DNA of 64,000 nt from Pseudomonadota bacterium (lineage in GTDB: Bacteria > Pseudomonadota > Gammaproteobacteria > Burkholderiales > Burkholderiaceae_B): contig JAFAEO010000058.1 in assembly GCA_023423975.1 (NCBI GenBank), positions 80,826 to 144,825 on the forward strand. The letters are read 5' to 3'. The notes below the pieces were generated by a model that ran no database searches, was not told the origin of the DNA, and saw nothing but the letters and a program-made list of their open reading frames with translations. A program made the position numbers and the translations under genes. Of the stretch, positions 42,689-51,462 are shown one piece after another (the stretch's first letter is position 1; each line of letters opens with the position of its first letter).

Positions 42689-44722
42689 ATGTACTCGTTG
42701 GAGGTCAACAACCACATTGAGCGGATTAACCAGATTGTGCATCGCGGCGTCATGGTTCCCGACATTGATCCGGCGGTCGCCAGTTCCTGGGGCCGCTGCG
42801 TCAACGATTATGGCCTGGACCCGGAAAGCCGGCGCCTGCCTCCCGTTCTGACCCACGCCGAGCGGATCGCGCGCTCGGAACAGAAGCGGGTCCTGATTAC
42901 CGAAGCCAAACATGAAATGAACATTCTGTATCAGCAGCTTGCTGATCCGGAACTGGCTGTTGTTCTCGTAGACACCGACGGTTGTATTTTGCACATGGTG
43001 GCCGCCGATCACCTGGAAGGTGATCTTTCCGGACTGGGTTTGCGCCTGGGGGCGATCTGGAGTGAAGAGGAAGTGGGCACTAACGGGATGGGCACCTGCC
43101 TGGTCGTTGGCGAACCCATTGCCATCCGTCAGACCGACCACTTTTTATACAAACATATTCTGCTTACCTGTTCCGCAGTTCCGGTCATGGATCATACCGG
43201 AAAAATGATTGCGGTACTGGATGTGACCAGCCGCTCGTCGCTGCTGCAACAGCATTCGCTGGTGCTGATCGGCATGACGGCCCGCATGATCGAAAACCGC
43301 CTGCTTACCGTCAATTGCAAGCAAGCGCATCCGGTTCATTTCCACAGCCGGCCTGAAAGCATCAATACCGTGCATGACGGCAAGCTGATGGTCGAAGAAG
43401 ACGGCACGATTATTGCAGCCAACCAGAGCGCGCTGTTCCAGTTGGGCTTTCCCGATATGCAGGCGCTGCGCCGTTATCGTTTCGATGAAATTTTCCAGCT
43501 GACGCTTGAATCGCTTTTGCAACGCAGTATGCAAAGCTCTTTTCACCCTGTACCGATCTATCGGGCCGGGGCGTCCAGTCGTTTTTTTGCCGTGGCCCAG
43601 TTGCCGCCCGCGGGCTCCACACACCTGACCTTTCACGCCGCGTCATCCAAAGCGTCGAGTCTGCCGGTACAGGATAAAGTAACCGAAACGACCAGCCTGC
43701 CAGCCAGAACCATCAAGCCGGGCGGCGTTGCCTGCGTCGAACTTGGCGACCCCATTTTGCGCGAACAATTCGAACTGGCGCAACGCGTCGTAAGCAAAGG
43801 GGTTCCGGTCCTGCTGTATGGCGAGACAGGATCCGGCAAGGAAGTGCTCGCCCGCGCCGTTCATGGTCGCAGTCCCCGTCGCGAAGGCCCCTTCGTCGCC
43901 GTCAACTGTGCATCGCTGCCCGAAAGCCTGATCGAAAGCGAATTGTTCGGCTATCGCGCCGGCGCTTTTACCGGTGCCCAGCGCCAGGGCCGTAGCGGCA
44001 AAATACTGCAGGCTCATGGCGGCACGCTTTTGCTTGACGAAATCGGCGACATGCCTTTGGCATTGCAGGCACGCCTGCTGCGCATACTCGATGAGCGCAA
44101 GGTCACCCCACTCGGTGCAGATGCGTCGGTCGATGTAGACATTCAACTGATCAGCGCCAGCCACCGGAATCTGACCGATCTGGTTGCCAAAGGCCAATTC
44201 AGGGAAGACTTGTACTACCGTCTCAACGGCGTGGAAATACGCCTGCCGCCCCTGCGCGAGCGCCAGGACAAACGCCAGCTTATCGAGGCCATCCTCCAGG
44301 AAGAAGCCGGCAAACCGGTAGTACTCAGCGATCAGGCGCTGAAGATTCTCATGCAATACGTCTGGCCTGGCAATTTGCGCCAGATGCGCCATGTATTGCG
44401 CACCATGGCCGTCCTGGCCGAAGGCACAATCATTGGTGTGGAGCACTTGCCCGGGCCGCTGGCAGATCAGCATTCACAACCGACAGGCAATGGCGTTGCG
44501 TCAATTGGGTTGACAGACTGTATGGCTGTGAGCGACGAACACGAACCGGTTAACCCTTTGCAGGAAAGTGAAAGAATTACCCTGATCCAGCTGCTGGAGA
44601 CCCATCGCTGGAATATCAGCGATGTGGCGCGAACGCTGGGTGTCAGCCGCAATACCCTGTATCGCAAACTGCACCGGCACAACATTACCCTGTCAACGCA
44701 GGGTAACCCCACCACCATCTGA
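42689..44722 (+). CDS. Sigma54-dependent activator (AcoR-like, GAF-AAA-Fis)
   Basis: A 677-residue enhancer-binding protein. Residues about 70-200 form a GAF-like sensor (LAVVLVDTDGCIL; VGTNGMGTCLVVG), as in AcoR and alcohol-sensing relatives. The AAA+ domain has Walker A GETGSGKE (378-385), the sigma54 contact loop GAFTGA (425-430) and Walker B LLLDEIGD. The C-terminal Fis helix-turn-helix is WNISDVARTLGVSRNTLYRKL. I chose the ATG at 42689 with GCAGGAGGAGAC before it. It lies 220 bp after pqqE and ends at a terminator. It is the natural candidate to drive the sigma54 promoters of xoxF and gfa. Confidence 0.93.
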   Translation: MYSLEVNNHIERINQIVHRGVMVPDIDPAVASSWGRCVNDYGLDPESRRLPPVLTHAERIARSEQKRVLITEAKHEMNILYQQLADPELAVVLVDTDGCILHMVAADHLEGDLSGLGLRLGAIWSEEEVGTNGMGTCLVVGEPIAIRQTDHFLYKHILLTCSAVPVMDHTGKMIAVLDVTSRSSLLQQHSLVLIGMTARMIENRLLTVNCKQAHPVHFHSRPESINTVHDGKLMVEEDGTIIAANQSALFQLGFPDMQALRRYRFDEIFQLTLESLLQRSMQSSFHPVPIYRAGASSRFFAVAQLPPAGSTHLTFHAASSKASSLPVQDKVTETTSLPARTIKPGGVACVELGDPILREQFELAQRVVSKGVPVLLYGETGSGKEVLARAVHGRSPRREGPFVAVNCASLPESLIESELFGYRAGAFTGAQRQGRSGKILQAHGGTLLLDEIGDMPLALQARLLRILDERKVTPLGADASVDVDIQLISASHRNLTDLVAKGQFREDLYYRLNGVEIRLPPLRERQDKRQLIEAILQEEAGKPVVLSDQALKILMQYVWPGNLRQMRHVLRTMAVLAEGTIIGVEHLPGPLADQHSQPTGNGVASIGLTDCMAVSDEHEPVNPLQESERITLIQLLETHRWNISDVARTLGVSRNTLYRKLHRHNITLSTQGNPTTI

Positions 44723-44752
44723 AAAGCGGTACAATCGATTTACTGCACCGCA

Positions 44753-44784
44753 ACACCGGCCCCAAAGGCCGGTGTCTTTGTTTT
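44753..44784 (+). terminator. Terminator of the sigma54 activator gene
   Basis: ACACCGGCC/GGCCGGTGT, 9-bp stem, 5-nt loop, then CTTTGTTTT. Confidence 0.9.
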
Positions 44785-44958
44785 CCGCATGATCTGCACT
44801 ACAAACCGGCCCCGGGCTTACCAGCCTGTCGAGCCCTCAGTCGGTGGCATACCCTATATTACTCTTACACTGCTTTGCCGTGACCGGCTGATGACGCGCG
44901 CCCGTACACGTGTGGCGCGGCGACCGATGTCGCACGATTATTATCTCAAGGACTATTC

Positions 44959-45957
44959 ATGATGCAGGCCATCGCCCGCCTGAGCCAATTCGTTGGCAAG
45001 ACATTTGTCATCTGGGTATTGCTGTTTGCAATACTGGCTTTTTTCAACCCTGCCAGCTACGCCTGGTTAGGCAAATATATTGTTCCCCTGCTGGGCATCA
45101 TCATGTTCGGCATGGGCCTGACCATTTCCAAAAACGACTTTGCCGAAGTATTCAAGCGCCCTGGCACGGTTGCCATTGGCGTACTTGGACAATTCATTAT
45201 CATGCCGGGGCTGGCCTGGCTGCTGGCTACCGGTCTGAACCTGAGTCCTGAAGTAGCGGTGGGCGTGATTCTGGTCGGCTGCTGCCCGGGCGGGACCGCT
45301 TCCAACGTCATGACGTTTCTGGCACGCGGAGACATCGCCCTCTCCGTGGCAATTACATCTGTCACCACCTTGCTGGCGCCGATCGTTACGCCCGGGCTGA
45401 TCTATCTTATGGCCAGTCAATGGCTGGACGTGAGCGCTGCCGCCATGTTCTGGTCAATCGTACAGGTCGTGATTCTGCCCATCGCTCTGGGGCTGATTGC
45501 ACAAATGGTGCTCAAGGAAAAAGTGCAGGCTGGTGTGGCTGTATTGCCCCTGGTCTCGGTCGTGGCCATTGTCGCCATTGTTGCCGCTGTGGTCGCCGGC
45601 AACCAGGAAAAAATAGCAAGCAGCGGCCTGGAGATTTTTGCCGTTGTCATTCTGCATAATGGCCTGGGCCTGCTGCTGGGCTACTGGCTGGCAAAATTGG
45701 CCGGTCTGAGCGTTGCACAACGCAAGACCCTGTCTATTGAAGTGGGCATGCAAAACTCCGGTCTGGGCGCCGCCCTGGCGACGGCCCACTTTTCTCCCGC
45801 AGCCGCTGTGCCAAGCGCGATTTTCAGCGTCTGGCACAACATTACCGGGCCGCTGGTCGCGACCCTGTACCAGCGTTTCAAAAACAATGATGCGATCCTT
45901 ACTTCAGAACAAAAGGATCACCCGGCGCCAGGGGCCACCGCACCGGGGCGTGATTAA
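44959..45957 (+). CDS. Bile acid:sodium symporter-family transporter
   Basis: A 332-residue inner-membrane protein with about 9-10 helices of the BASS family. GMGLTISKNDFAEVFKRP and VILVGCCPGGTASNVMTFLA are the family signatures. Bacterial members carry organic anions such as pantoate or pyruvate precursors. An ATCTCAAGGACTATTC ribosome binding site region precedes the ATG. The substrate is unknown. Confidence 0.93.
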   Translation: MMQAIARLSQFVGKTFVIWVLLFAILAFFNPASYAWLGKYIVPLLGIIMFGMGLTISKNDFAEVFKRPGTVAIGVLGQFIIMPGLAWLLATGLNLSPEVAVGVILVGCCPGGTASNVMTFLARGDIALSVAITSVTTLLAPIVTPGLIYLMASQWLDVSAAAMFWSIVQVVILPIALGLIAQMVLKEKVQAGVAVLPLVSVVAIVAIVAAVVAGNQEKIASSGLEIFAVVILHNGLGLLLGYWLAKLAGLSVAQRKTLSIEVGMQNSGLGAALATAHFSPAAAVPSAIFSVWHNITGPLVATLYQRFKNNDAILTSEQKDHPAPGATAPGRD

Positions 45958-46217
45958 ACGGCGATACGGCCAGGCAATGAACAATGAGTAGCTGCTTCCC
46001 AGCAACAGAGCGGGCCGGCAATTAGTTCGTTGCAATATACCTGGCCCAGGCAGCGCACATAGTGCGCAGCCTGGGCATTTTCACGACAACCCTTCGCGGC
46101 CAGATCATTGCAATTTTTACTCTGGCACTGGCCGGGCTCCCGCCTGCTGTATTCATACGGCACTGCCAGCCAGATTTGACGGCTTTCATGGTCAGCGTAC
46201 ACCCTGCACACCACCAA
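45954..46217 (-). CDS. Possible cysteine-rich small protein
   Basis: An open frame of up to 87 codons with eight or more Cys (GQCQSKNCNDLAAKGC; RCLGQVYCNE; GPLCCWEAATHC). Codon choice is like neighbouring genes (frequent CTG, GCC, GGC, CAG). The start is unclear (TTG/GTG region near 46210) and there is no good ribosome binding site, so it may be a decayed or chance frame. It overlaps the BASS gene stop by 4 bases. No family recognised. Confidence 0.35.
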   Translation of the reverse strand: MVVCRVYADHESRQIWLAVPYEYSRREPGQCQSKNCNDLAAKGCRENAQAAHYVRCLGQVYCNELIAGPLCCWEAATHCSLPGRIAV

Positions 46218-46285
46218 TCACGACTGTGATTACGCCGTTTCTACGCACACCGTAGATCGCGCAGCTTCTTTCTTACATCTCTTCC

Positions 46286-46711
46286 CTATGCGTCTTCTAT
46301 CAATCGCTTGCCCAGCACCACTACCTCTGCCTGCTCGTAACCCAGCGTGCGATAGAAATCCTGCACGCCGCTGTTTTCGTGCCTGATCATGAGCTGGATT
46401 TTTGGACAACCTTTGCTGCGCAGCTTTTGCTCAGCCTGCAACACCAGGCTTTTGCCCAGACCTTGCGACTGATATTGCGGCAATACGGAAAGATAATAAA
46501 TCCAGCCGCGATGTCCATCATAGCCTGCCATCACCGATCCCATAAGCTGCCCGTTGTGTTCGGCCACGATAAACAGCTCGGGCTCCTGCTGCAACTTGCG
46601 CTCGATATCCCTATGCGGATCGTTCCAGGGTCGAGTCAGGCCACAAGCCTGCCATAGCGCCACCGTCGCTTCGGTATCATGGGGATGAAACTGTCTGAAT
46701 TGAATCTGCAT
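46286..46711 (-). CDS. GNAT acetyltransferase (YpeA-like)
   Basis: A 141-residue GNAT-fold protein. The acetyl-CoA loop is LPQYQSQGLGKSLVLQAE (motif A, QGLGKS), and GYDGHRGWIYYLSV matches the YpeA family. I chose the ATG at 46711, giving the typical MQIQFRQFHPHD start. The substrate is unknown. It stands alone. Confidence 0.9.
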   Translation of the reverse strand: MQIQFRQFHPHDTEATVALWQACGLTRPWNDPHRDIERKLQQEPELFIVAEHNGQLMGSVMAGYDGHRGWIYYLSVLPQYQSQGLGKSLVLQAEQKLRSKGCPKIQLMIRHENSGVQDFYRTLGYEQAEVVVLGKRLIEDA

Positions 46712-47012
46712 GTGCCCTGCGCTCACGATTAGGGGTTTGTTCCGGACACAAAAGAATAGCACAGGCGCTGCGGTGGTCACCGCCTGCTTTTGGGAATAAG
46801 CATAATAGGATTGTCAGTGCGATTACCTGCACCAGGTATTAGAAGATCAAGCGTAAGCAAAAATGCGATTGACCTATGGTTGCCGAGCGCTAACCGAATC
46901 ATCCCGGCTGTTGATGAACCGAAGATCGTATCGGGCTGATATTGCGAGTGCGTGCAAAAAAAATGAGCAGATATATTCGCATGAAAAAGACAATAGCAGT
47001 AACGGCTTGAGC
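46712..47012. other. Intergenic region, nothing firm
   Basis: About 300 bp between the GNAT gene and the 55-residue gene. Short frames on both strands have no ribosome binding site. Confidence 0.35.
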
Positions 47013-47183
47013 CTACCAACGCACGCGCGGCGGGTCTTTCCATTCGCTGGTCAAACCCATTCTGACCGACTGGGTCGCAGATAATTTCAACTGCTTGAAC
47101 AATGCCAGGGAAGCGCGTTCAAAGTCAAAAGAGCGATTTACAATTCGGGTTCTGATACGTTGAGATTTATTTGAATCCGACAC
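47013..47183 (-). CDS. Small 56-residue basic protein, function unknown
   Basis: A GTG-started frame (MSDSNKSQRIRTRIVNRSF...) with CAGGAGAAAGACT directly before the start, a convincing ribosome binding site. It is basic, has no signal or membrane segment, and ends with SEWKDPPRVRW. Longer upstream readings lack support. No family recognised; a small nucleic-acid-binding protein is possible. Confidence 0.6.
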   Translation of the reverse strand: MSDSNKSQRIRTRIVNRSFDFERASLALFKQLKLSATQSVRMGLTSEWKDPPRVRW

Positions 47184-47748
47184 AGTCTTTCTCCTGTTCA
47201 ACGTTATACAGTTACGGGGGAAACCGGCAGCACTCCACAAGGTACTGCCAAGAACTATCTTGGCTATCGCCAGCATTCGGATGCCTGCTTGAGTTTGGTA
47301 AATATAGCATTGTCAGCATCAGGGCATCAAGTGCACAGCTGATAGAATTTAGTCATTATTCTTATATCGTTATTCGTAATTTTTATCGCTTGTCGTAAAG
47401 GCTTTTACCTGTACCCGACGACCGGAATGTATTGACCAATAACGTAGGCCGAATACACATAGAATTTGCGAATGCAGACCTCTTTATCGCTGCGATGCAG
47501 CAAGTCTTCGACACTCTCTGATTTGCGTTATGGCCCTGATATTGAACGCGCAAAAAGCCAATCACAAGCGCGATAGCGCTGCACAGCAAGATAATCACAG
47601 TTGTTATATTGAAGGCTCTGCTTCAATACAGTGCTCCGTCGATGCTGTGCCATTAGCAGAATAAATGGCCTGTTGATCCTGACACAGATCACGAATACAA
47701 GCCGGCCTGAGTGCCGGCTGCGAAAACGCCGAGAGCAAACGCAGGCCG
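47184..47748. other. Intergenic region, nothing firm
   Basis: About 565 bp of AT-rich sequence. A 71-codon minus-strand frame at 47383-47598 begins with a hydrophobic stretch but has no ribosome binding site and poor codon use later, so I do not call it. Confidence 0.4.
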
Positions 47749-48639
47749 TTATCCTTGTGCTTCCAGCTCCAGTTGGGTTTTGTAACCTGCAAGATTTTTC
47801 TGCTCTTGCTTTTCCAGCGTCGGATAGTTCAAATCCAGCGATTGCAATGTCTGCAGCACGGCATCAGCAACGGCAAGACGTGCATAAGGTTTATCGTTGC
47901 CCGGGATCACATACCAGGGTCCGGCTTCGCTCGACGTATTTTTGATGGTTTCCTCATAAGCATGCATATACTCGTTCCAGAATTTTCGTTCCTCCAGATC
48001 GGCGCTTTCAAACTTCCAGTTTTTTGCCGGATTATCAAGCCGCTCCAGAAAACGCTTTTTCTGTTCGTCCAGGGAAATGTGCAGGAAAAATTTCAGCACC
48101 TTGGTGCCATTGCGGTCCAAGTGCTTTTCAAAATGACGAATATCTTCAAACCGCTCGTCCCAGATATTTTCAGTCAGGCAGGCTTTAGGCAAATGCTGGC
48201 CATCAAGTATGGAGGGATGGACACGCACCACCAGTGTTTCCTCATAATAGGAACGATTGAAAACACCGATATTGCCACGCTGAGGCAGGCATTTGCTGGT
48301 ACGCCACAGAAAATCGTGTCCCAACTCCTCTTCAGAGGGGCGCTTGAACGAATACACTTCACAGCCCTGTGGATTGACGCCGGACAGCAGGTTCTTGATT
48401 GTAGAATCCTTTCCGGCTGCGTCCATGGCCTGAAAAACCAATAGCAATGACCAGCGATTATCGGCGTAAAGTACGTTTTGTAAATCGGCAATGCCTGCCA
48501 CATACTCCTGCAATTTCTTTTGGGCATCTTTTTTATCAGGCTCCAAGTCTGGATCTGTGCTGCATTTTTTTAAACTGAATTTTTTTCCATCAGTGATGCG
48601 AAATTGATCAGAGAAACCGGTTTCGGGCAGTTCAGCCAT
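47749..48639 (-). CDS. ppk2: Polyphosphate kinase 2 family protein
   Basis: A 296-residue enzyme that moves phosphate between polyphosphate and nucleotides. The P-loop-like segment is FQAMDAAGKDSTI, and the lid is NRSYYEETLVVRVHPSIL. DERFEDIRHFEKHL and FFLHISLDEQKKRFLER are further family segments. I chose the ATG at 48639, preceded by AAGGAGCATTTG. Whether it prefers ADP/GDP or AMP cannot be read from the sequence. Confidence 0.93.
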   Translation of the reverse strand: MAELPETGFSDQFRITDGKKFSLKKCSTDPDLEPDKKDAQKKLQEYVAGIADLQNVLYADNRWSLLLVFQAMDAAGKDSTIKNLLSGVNPQGCEVYSFKRPSEEELGHDFLWRTSKCLPQRGNIGVFNRSYYEETLVVRVHPSILDGQHLPKACLTENIWDERFEDIRHFEKHLDRNGTKVLKFFLHISLDEQKKRFLERLDNPAKNWKFESADLEERKFWNEYMHAYEETIKNTSSEAGPWYVIPGNDKPYARLAVADAVLQTLQSLDLNYPTLEKQEQKNLAGYKTQLELEAQG

Positions 48640-48864
48640 CAAATGCTCCTTGGGGATTAGGCGAGTACGCAAGCTACGGGATGAAATCTGATTCTACTGT
48701 AACATCGCTCGCGCCACTGTGACGTTCACGGCCTTGAACAAGAATGGCTGCCGCTGATACTTTAATCACCATGTGTATAAGTGCTATTGATCAAATAGTG
48801 ATCAGAAATCGAAAACGCTTTCAATATCATGCACTTGCTGATGTTTTACAGAATTATTAAAATC

Positions 48865-48960
48865 CTATCCACATCATTCTCAACATATTCTGTTGATAAG
48901 CGAGACTTCTGTCCACATAAGGATAAAGTTGTGGGTAACATGTGGTCAACGTGTGATTAA
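48865..48960. other. Cluster of DnaA-box-like 9-mers in an AT-rich gap
   Basis: Within 96 bp, in both orientations, there are CTATCCACA (48865), TGTTGATAA (48891), CTGTCCACA (48909), TGTGGGTAA (48930), TGTGGTCAA (about 48941) and TGTGATTAA (48952), each one or two mismatches from TTATNCACA or its complement. No dnaA, dnaN or rpmH is nearby. Confidence 0.35.
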
Positions 48961-48973
48961 GTATTGAATAACT

Positions 48974-49177
48974 ATGGCAACCGTCATCAAGCTGCTTTTG
49001 ATCGTTATCATCCTCTGGTGGATTGGACGATTTTTCAGTCCGACCCTGAACCAGTTATGGTCTCGCAGTGTAGGAGCAAGTTTTGCATGGATCAGGCAAA
49101 ACGGGTCGCTGATGATGCGCTGGATCGTGATCGCAGGCGTGTTATTGGCACTGGTTATTATTTATCAATGGCAGTAA
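48974..49177 (+). CDS. Small two-helix membrane protein
   Basis: A 67-residue frame with two hydrophobic segments (IKLLLIVIILWWIGRFF and RWIVIAGVLLALVIIYQW) joined by an amphipathic stretch. Composition is strongly membrane-protein-like. No clear ribosome binding site precedes the ATG. No family recognised; it follows the DnaA-box-like cluster. Confidence 0.5.
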   Translation: MATVIKLLLIVIILWWIGRFFSPTLNQLWSRSVGASFAWIRQNGSLMMRWIVIAGVLLALVIIYQWQ

Positions 49178-49549
49178 GACCGGCCTGCCTTGTTGATATT
49201 AACTACACGACTGCGCGGCCATCGCATCGGCCCTGGACACGGGTAACGGGCTACATATAACAACAGCACCTGTTTTTGCCATCGCGGGCGAAAGCGCGAT
49301 CACGATGCTCAGCTCAGAAGGCTTATCCATCTGCACTCGCCGTATGCCGAGCTCGACCAACACCTGAATGCCGGTGTACCCGCGTGATGAGATAAATAGC
49401 CCCCATCCACGTGGATTCAAACCGGGATTCTGCCCGCTGGTCACGCCGCCTTTTTGCGGGGTGGCTCTCGCACGCTCTGATGGGACTGCCTCTGAGGCAG
49501 AGCAAGACAAGCCGATAGATTCATTGCCCGTTGTTGCGCCCGACCGGGC
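49178..49549. other. Intergenic region, possible gene remnant
   Basis: About 370 bp. A minus-strand frame of 130 codons covers it but overlaps the typA terminator and has no ribosome binding site. The GWGLFISSRGYTGIQVLVE stretch reads like protein, so a decayed gene is possible. Confidence 0.3.
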
Positions 49550-49583
49550 AAAAAAAACCGTGCACCAGTTAAACCGGGCACGG
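49550..49583 (-). terminator. Terminator of typA and the translation operon
   Basis: On the minus strand CCGTGC pairs with GCACGG, with an inner CCGG/CTGG stem, followed by eight T. Confidence 0.92.
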
Positions 49584-49644
49584 CTTTCCACTTATCAACA
49601 GGGTCAAGCGCTTATAAGACCTTTATGACCTGTCGGTAATGCTA

Positions 49645-51462
49645 TCAAACACCACGTGAGGCACGTTTGCGTTCGTGCTCCAGCAGGTGACGCTTGCGCA
49701 GACGGATATTTTTTGGCGTCACTTCCACCAATTCGTCTTCGTCGATGAACTCAACCGCGTATTCCAGATTCAGCTTGATCGGCGGCACCAGGCGCACGGC
49801 CTCATCGGTGCCTGAAGCGCGCACGTTGGTCAGCTGTTTACCCTTGATTGGGTTAACCACCAGATCATTATCACGACTGTGAATACCAATGATCATACCT
49901 TCGTATAGGGCTTCACCCGGCGATACAAACATGCGGCCACGATCCTGCAATTTCCACAAGGCATAGGCAACCGCGTCACCATTATCCTGGCTGATCAGTA
50001 CACCGTTACGACGCTCACCGATACTGCCTTCACGCACAGGCGCGTAGTCGTCGAAAATATGGCTCATCAGACCGGTACCGCGGGTCATGGACAAAAACTC
50101 GCTTTGGAAACCGATCAGGCCACGCGCAGGAATGCGATATTCCATACGGGTGCGACCACGACCATCCGATTGCATGTCCAGCAGTTCGCCCTTGCGACGA
50201 CCCAGCTCTTCCATCACGCCGCCCTGGTGATCATCTTCCAGGTCAACCGTCAGCAACTCCATCGGTTCATGACGAACGCCATCAATTTCCTTGTAGACCA
50301 CGCGCGGTCGCGACACGGCCAGTTCAAAGCCTTCACGCCGCATGTTTTCAATCAGAATCGTCAGATGCAGCTCGCCGCGGCCCGATACTTCAAAGACGGT
50401 ATCGTCTCCGGTGTCGCGTACACGCAGCGCCACATTGGATTTGAGCTCCAGGTTCAGGCGATCACGGATCTGGCGGCTGGTCACAAATTTGCCTTCACGG
50501 CCAGCCAGCGGCGATGTGTTGACCATGAAGTTCATGTTCAGGGTCGGTTCGTCAATCTTGAGCATGGGCAATGGCTCAGGATGGTTGGGATCGCACAAGG
50601 TGCAGCCGATACCAATCTCTTCGATGCCATTGATCAGGACGATGTCACCGGCGTCGGCGCTTTCAACCTGCTCACGCTCCAGGCCCTTGAATTTCAATAC
50701 CTGGTTGACCCGGCCCTTGCTCTGCTCACCGTCTTCACCAAAACGAACCATCACTTCCTGGCCTGGACGAATCCGGCCACGATTGATACGGCCTACACCG
50801 ATCTTGCCGACGTAGCTGTTGTAGTCCAGCGAAATGATCTGCAACTGCAGCGGTGCTTCCTTGTCATCGTTACGCTGAGGCACGTATTGCAAAATCGCAT
50901 CAAATAGCGGACGCATATCGCCTTCGCGAACATCATCGGTCAGACCCGCATAACCACTAAGCCCGGAGGCATATACGATCGGGAAATCAAGCTGCTCTTC
51001 GGTCGCGCCAAGTTTGTCAAACAGATCAAAGGTGGTGTCGATGGCAAAATCAGGACGTGCACCAGGGCGGTCAATCTTGTTGACAACCACAATCGGCTTC
51101 AAGCCCAGGGCCAGCGCCTTTTTGGTCACGAAACGGGTCTGCGGCATTGGGCCTTCGACCGCGTCTACCAACAGCAACACGCCATCAACCATGGACAGTA
51201 CCCGTTCTACTTCGCCGCCAAAGTCGGCGTGTCCCGGGGTGTCAATAATATTGATGTGTGTCCCTTCATATTCCACGGCACAGTTCTTGGACAGAATCGT
51301 GATACCACGTTCTTTTTCAATATCGTTCGAGTCCATGACACGCTCAACCATCGCCTGGTTGTCCCGGAATGTACCGGACTGACGTAAAAGCTGATCGACC
51401 AGCGTTGTTTTCCCATGGTCAACGTGCGCAATAATCGCAACGTTACGGAGCGCTCGGCTCAT
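49645..51462 (-). CDS. typA: Ribosome-associated GTPase TypA/BipA
   Basis: A 605-residue translational GTPase that helps ribosome assembly and stress adaptation. The G1 motif AHVDHGKT lies near residue 12; G3 is DTPGHADFGG and G4 is VVNKIDRP. The C-terminal BipA domain is complete (SPGEALYEGMIIGIHSRDND). It overlaps the truB stop/start by 4 bp and is the last gene of the operon. Confidence 0.97.
   Translation of the reverse strand: MSRALRNVAIIAHVDHGKTTLVDQLLRQSGTFRDNQAMVERVMDSNDIEKERGITILSKNCAVEYEGTHINIIDTPGHADFGGEVERVLSMVDGVLLLVDAVEGPMPQTRFVTKKALALGLKPIVVVNKIDRPGARPDFAIDTTFDLFDKLGATEEQLDFPIVYASGLSGYAGLTDDVREGDMRPLFDAILQYVPQRNDDKEAPLQLQIISLDYNSYVGKIGVGRINRGRIRPGQEVMVRFGEDGEQSKGRVNQVLKFKGLEREQVESADAGDIVLINGIEEIGIGCTLCDPNHPEPLPMLKIDEPTLNMNFMVNTSPLAGREGKFVTSRQIRDRLNLELKSNVALRVRDTGDDTVFEVSGRGELHLTILIENMRREGFELAVSRPRVVYKEIDGVRHEPMELLTVDLEDDHQGGVMEELGRRKGELLDMQSDGRGRTRMEYRIPARGLIGFQSEFLSMTRGTGLMSHIFDDYAPVREGSIGERRNGVLISQDNGDAVAYALWKLQDRGRMFVSPGEALYEGMIIGIHSRDNDLVVNPIKGKQLTNVRASGTDEAVRLVPPIKLNLEYAVEFIDEDELVEVTPKNIRLRKRHLLEHERKRASRGV

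Noticed and set aside
47383..47598. 71-codon minus-strand frame with a hydrophobic start
   Set aside because: No ribosome binding site and the later part has no protein-like character.
49199..49591. 130-codon minus-strand frame before typA's terminator
   Set aside because: Overlaps the terminator and lacks a start signal; at most a remnant.
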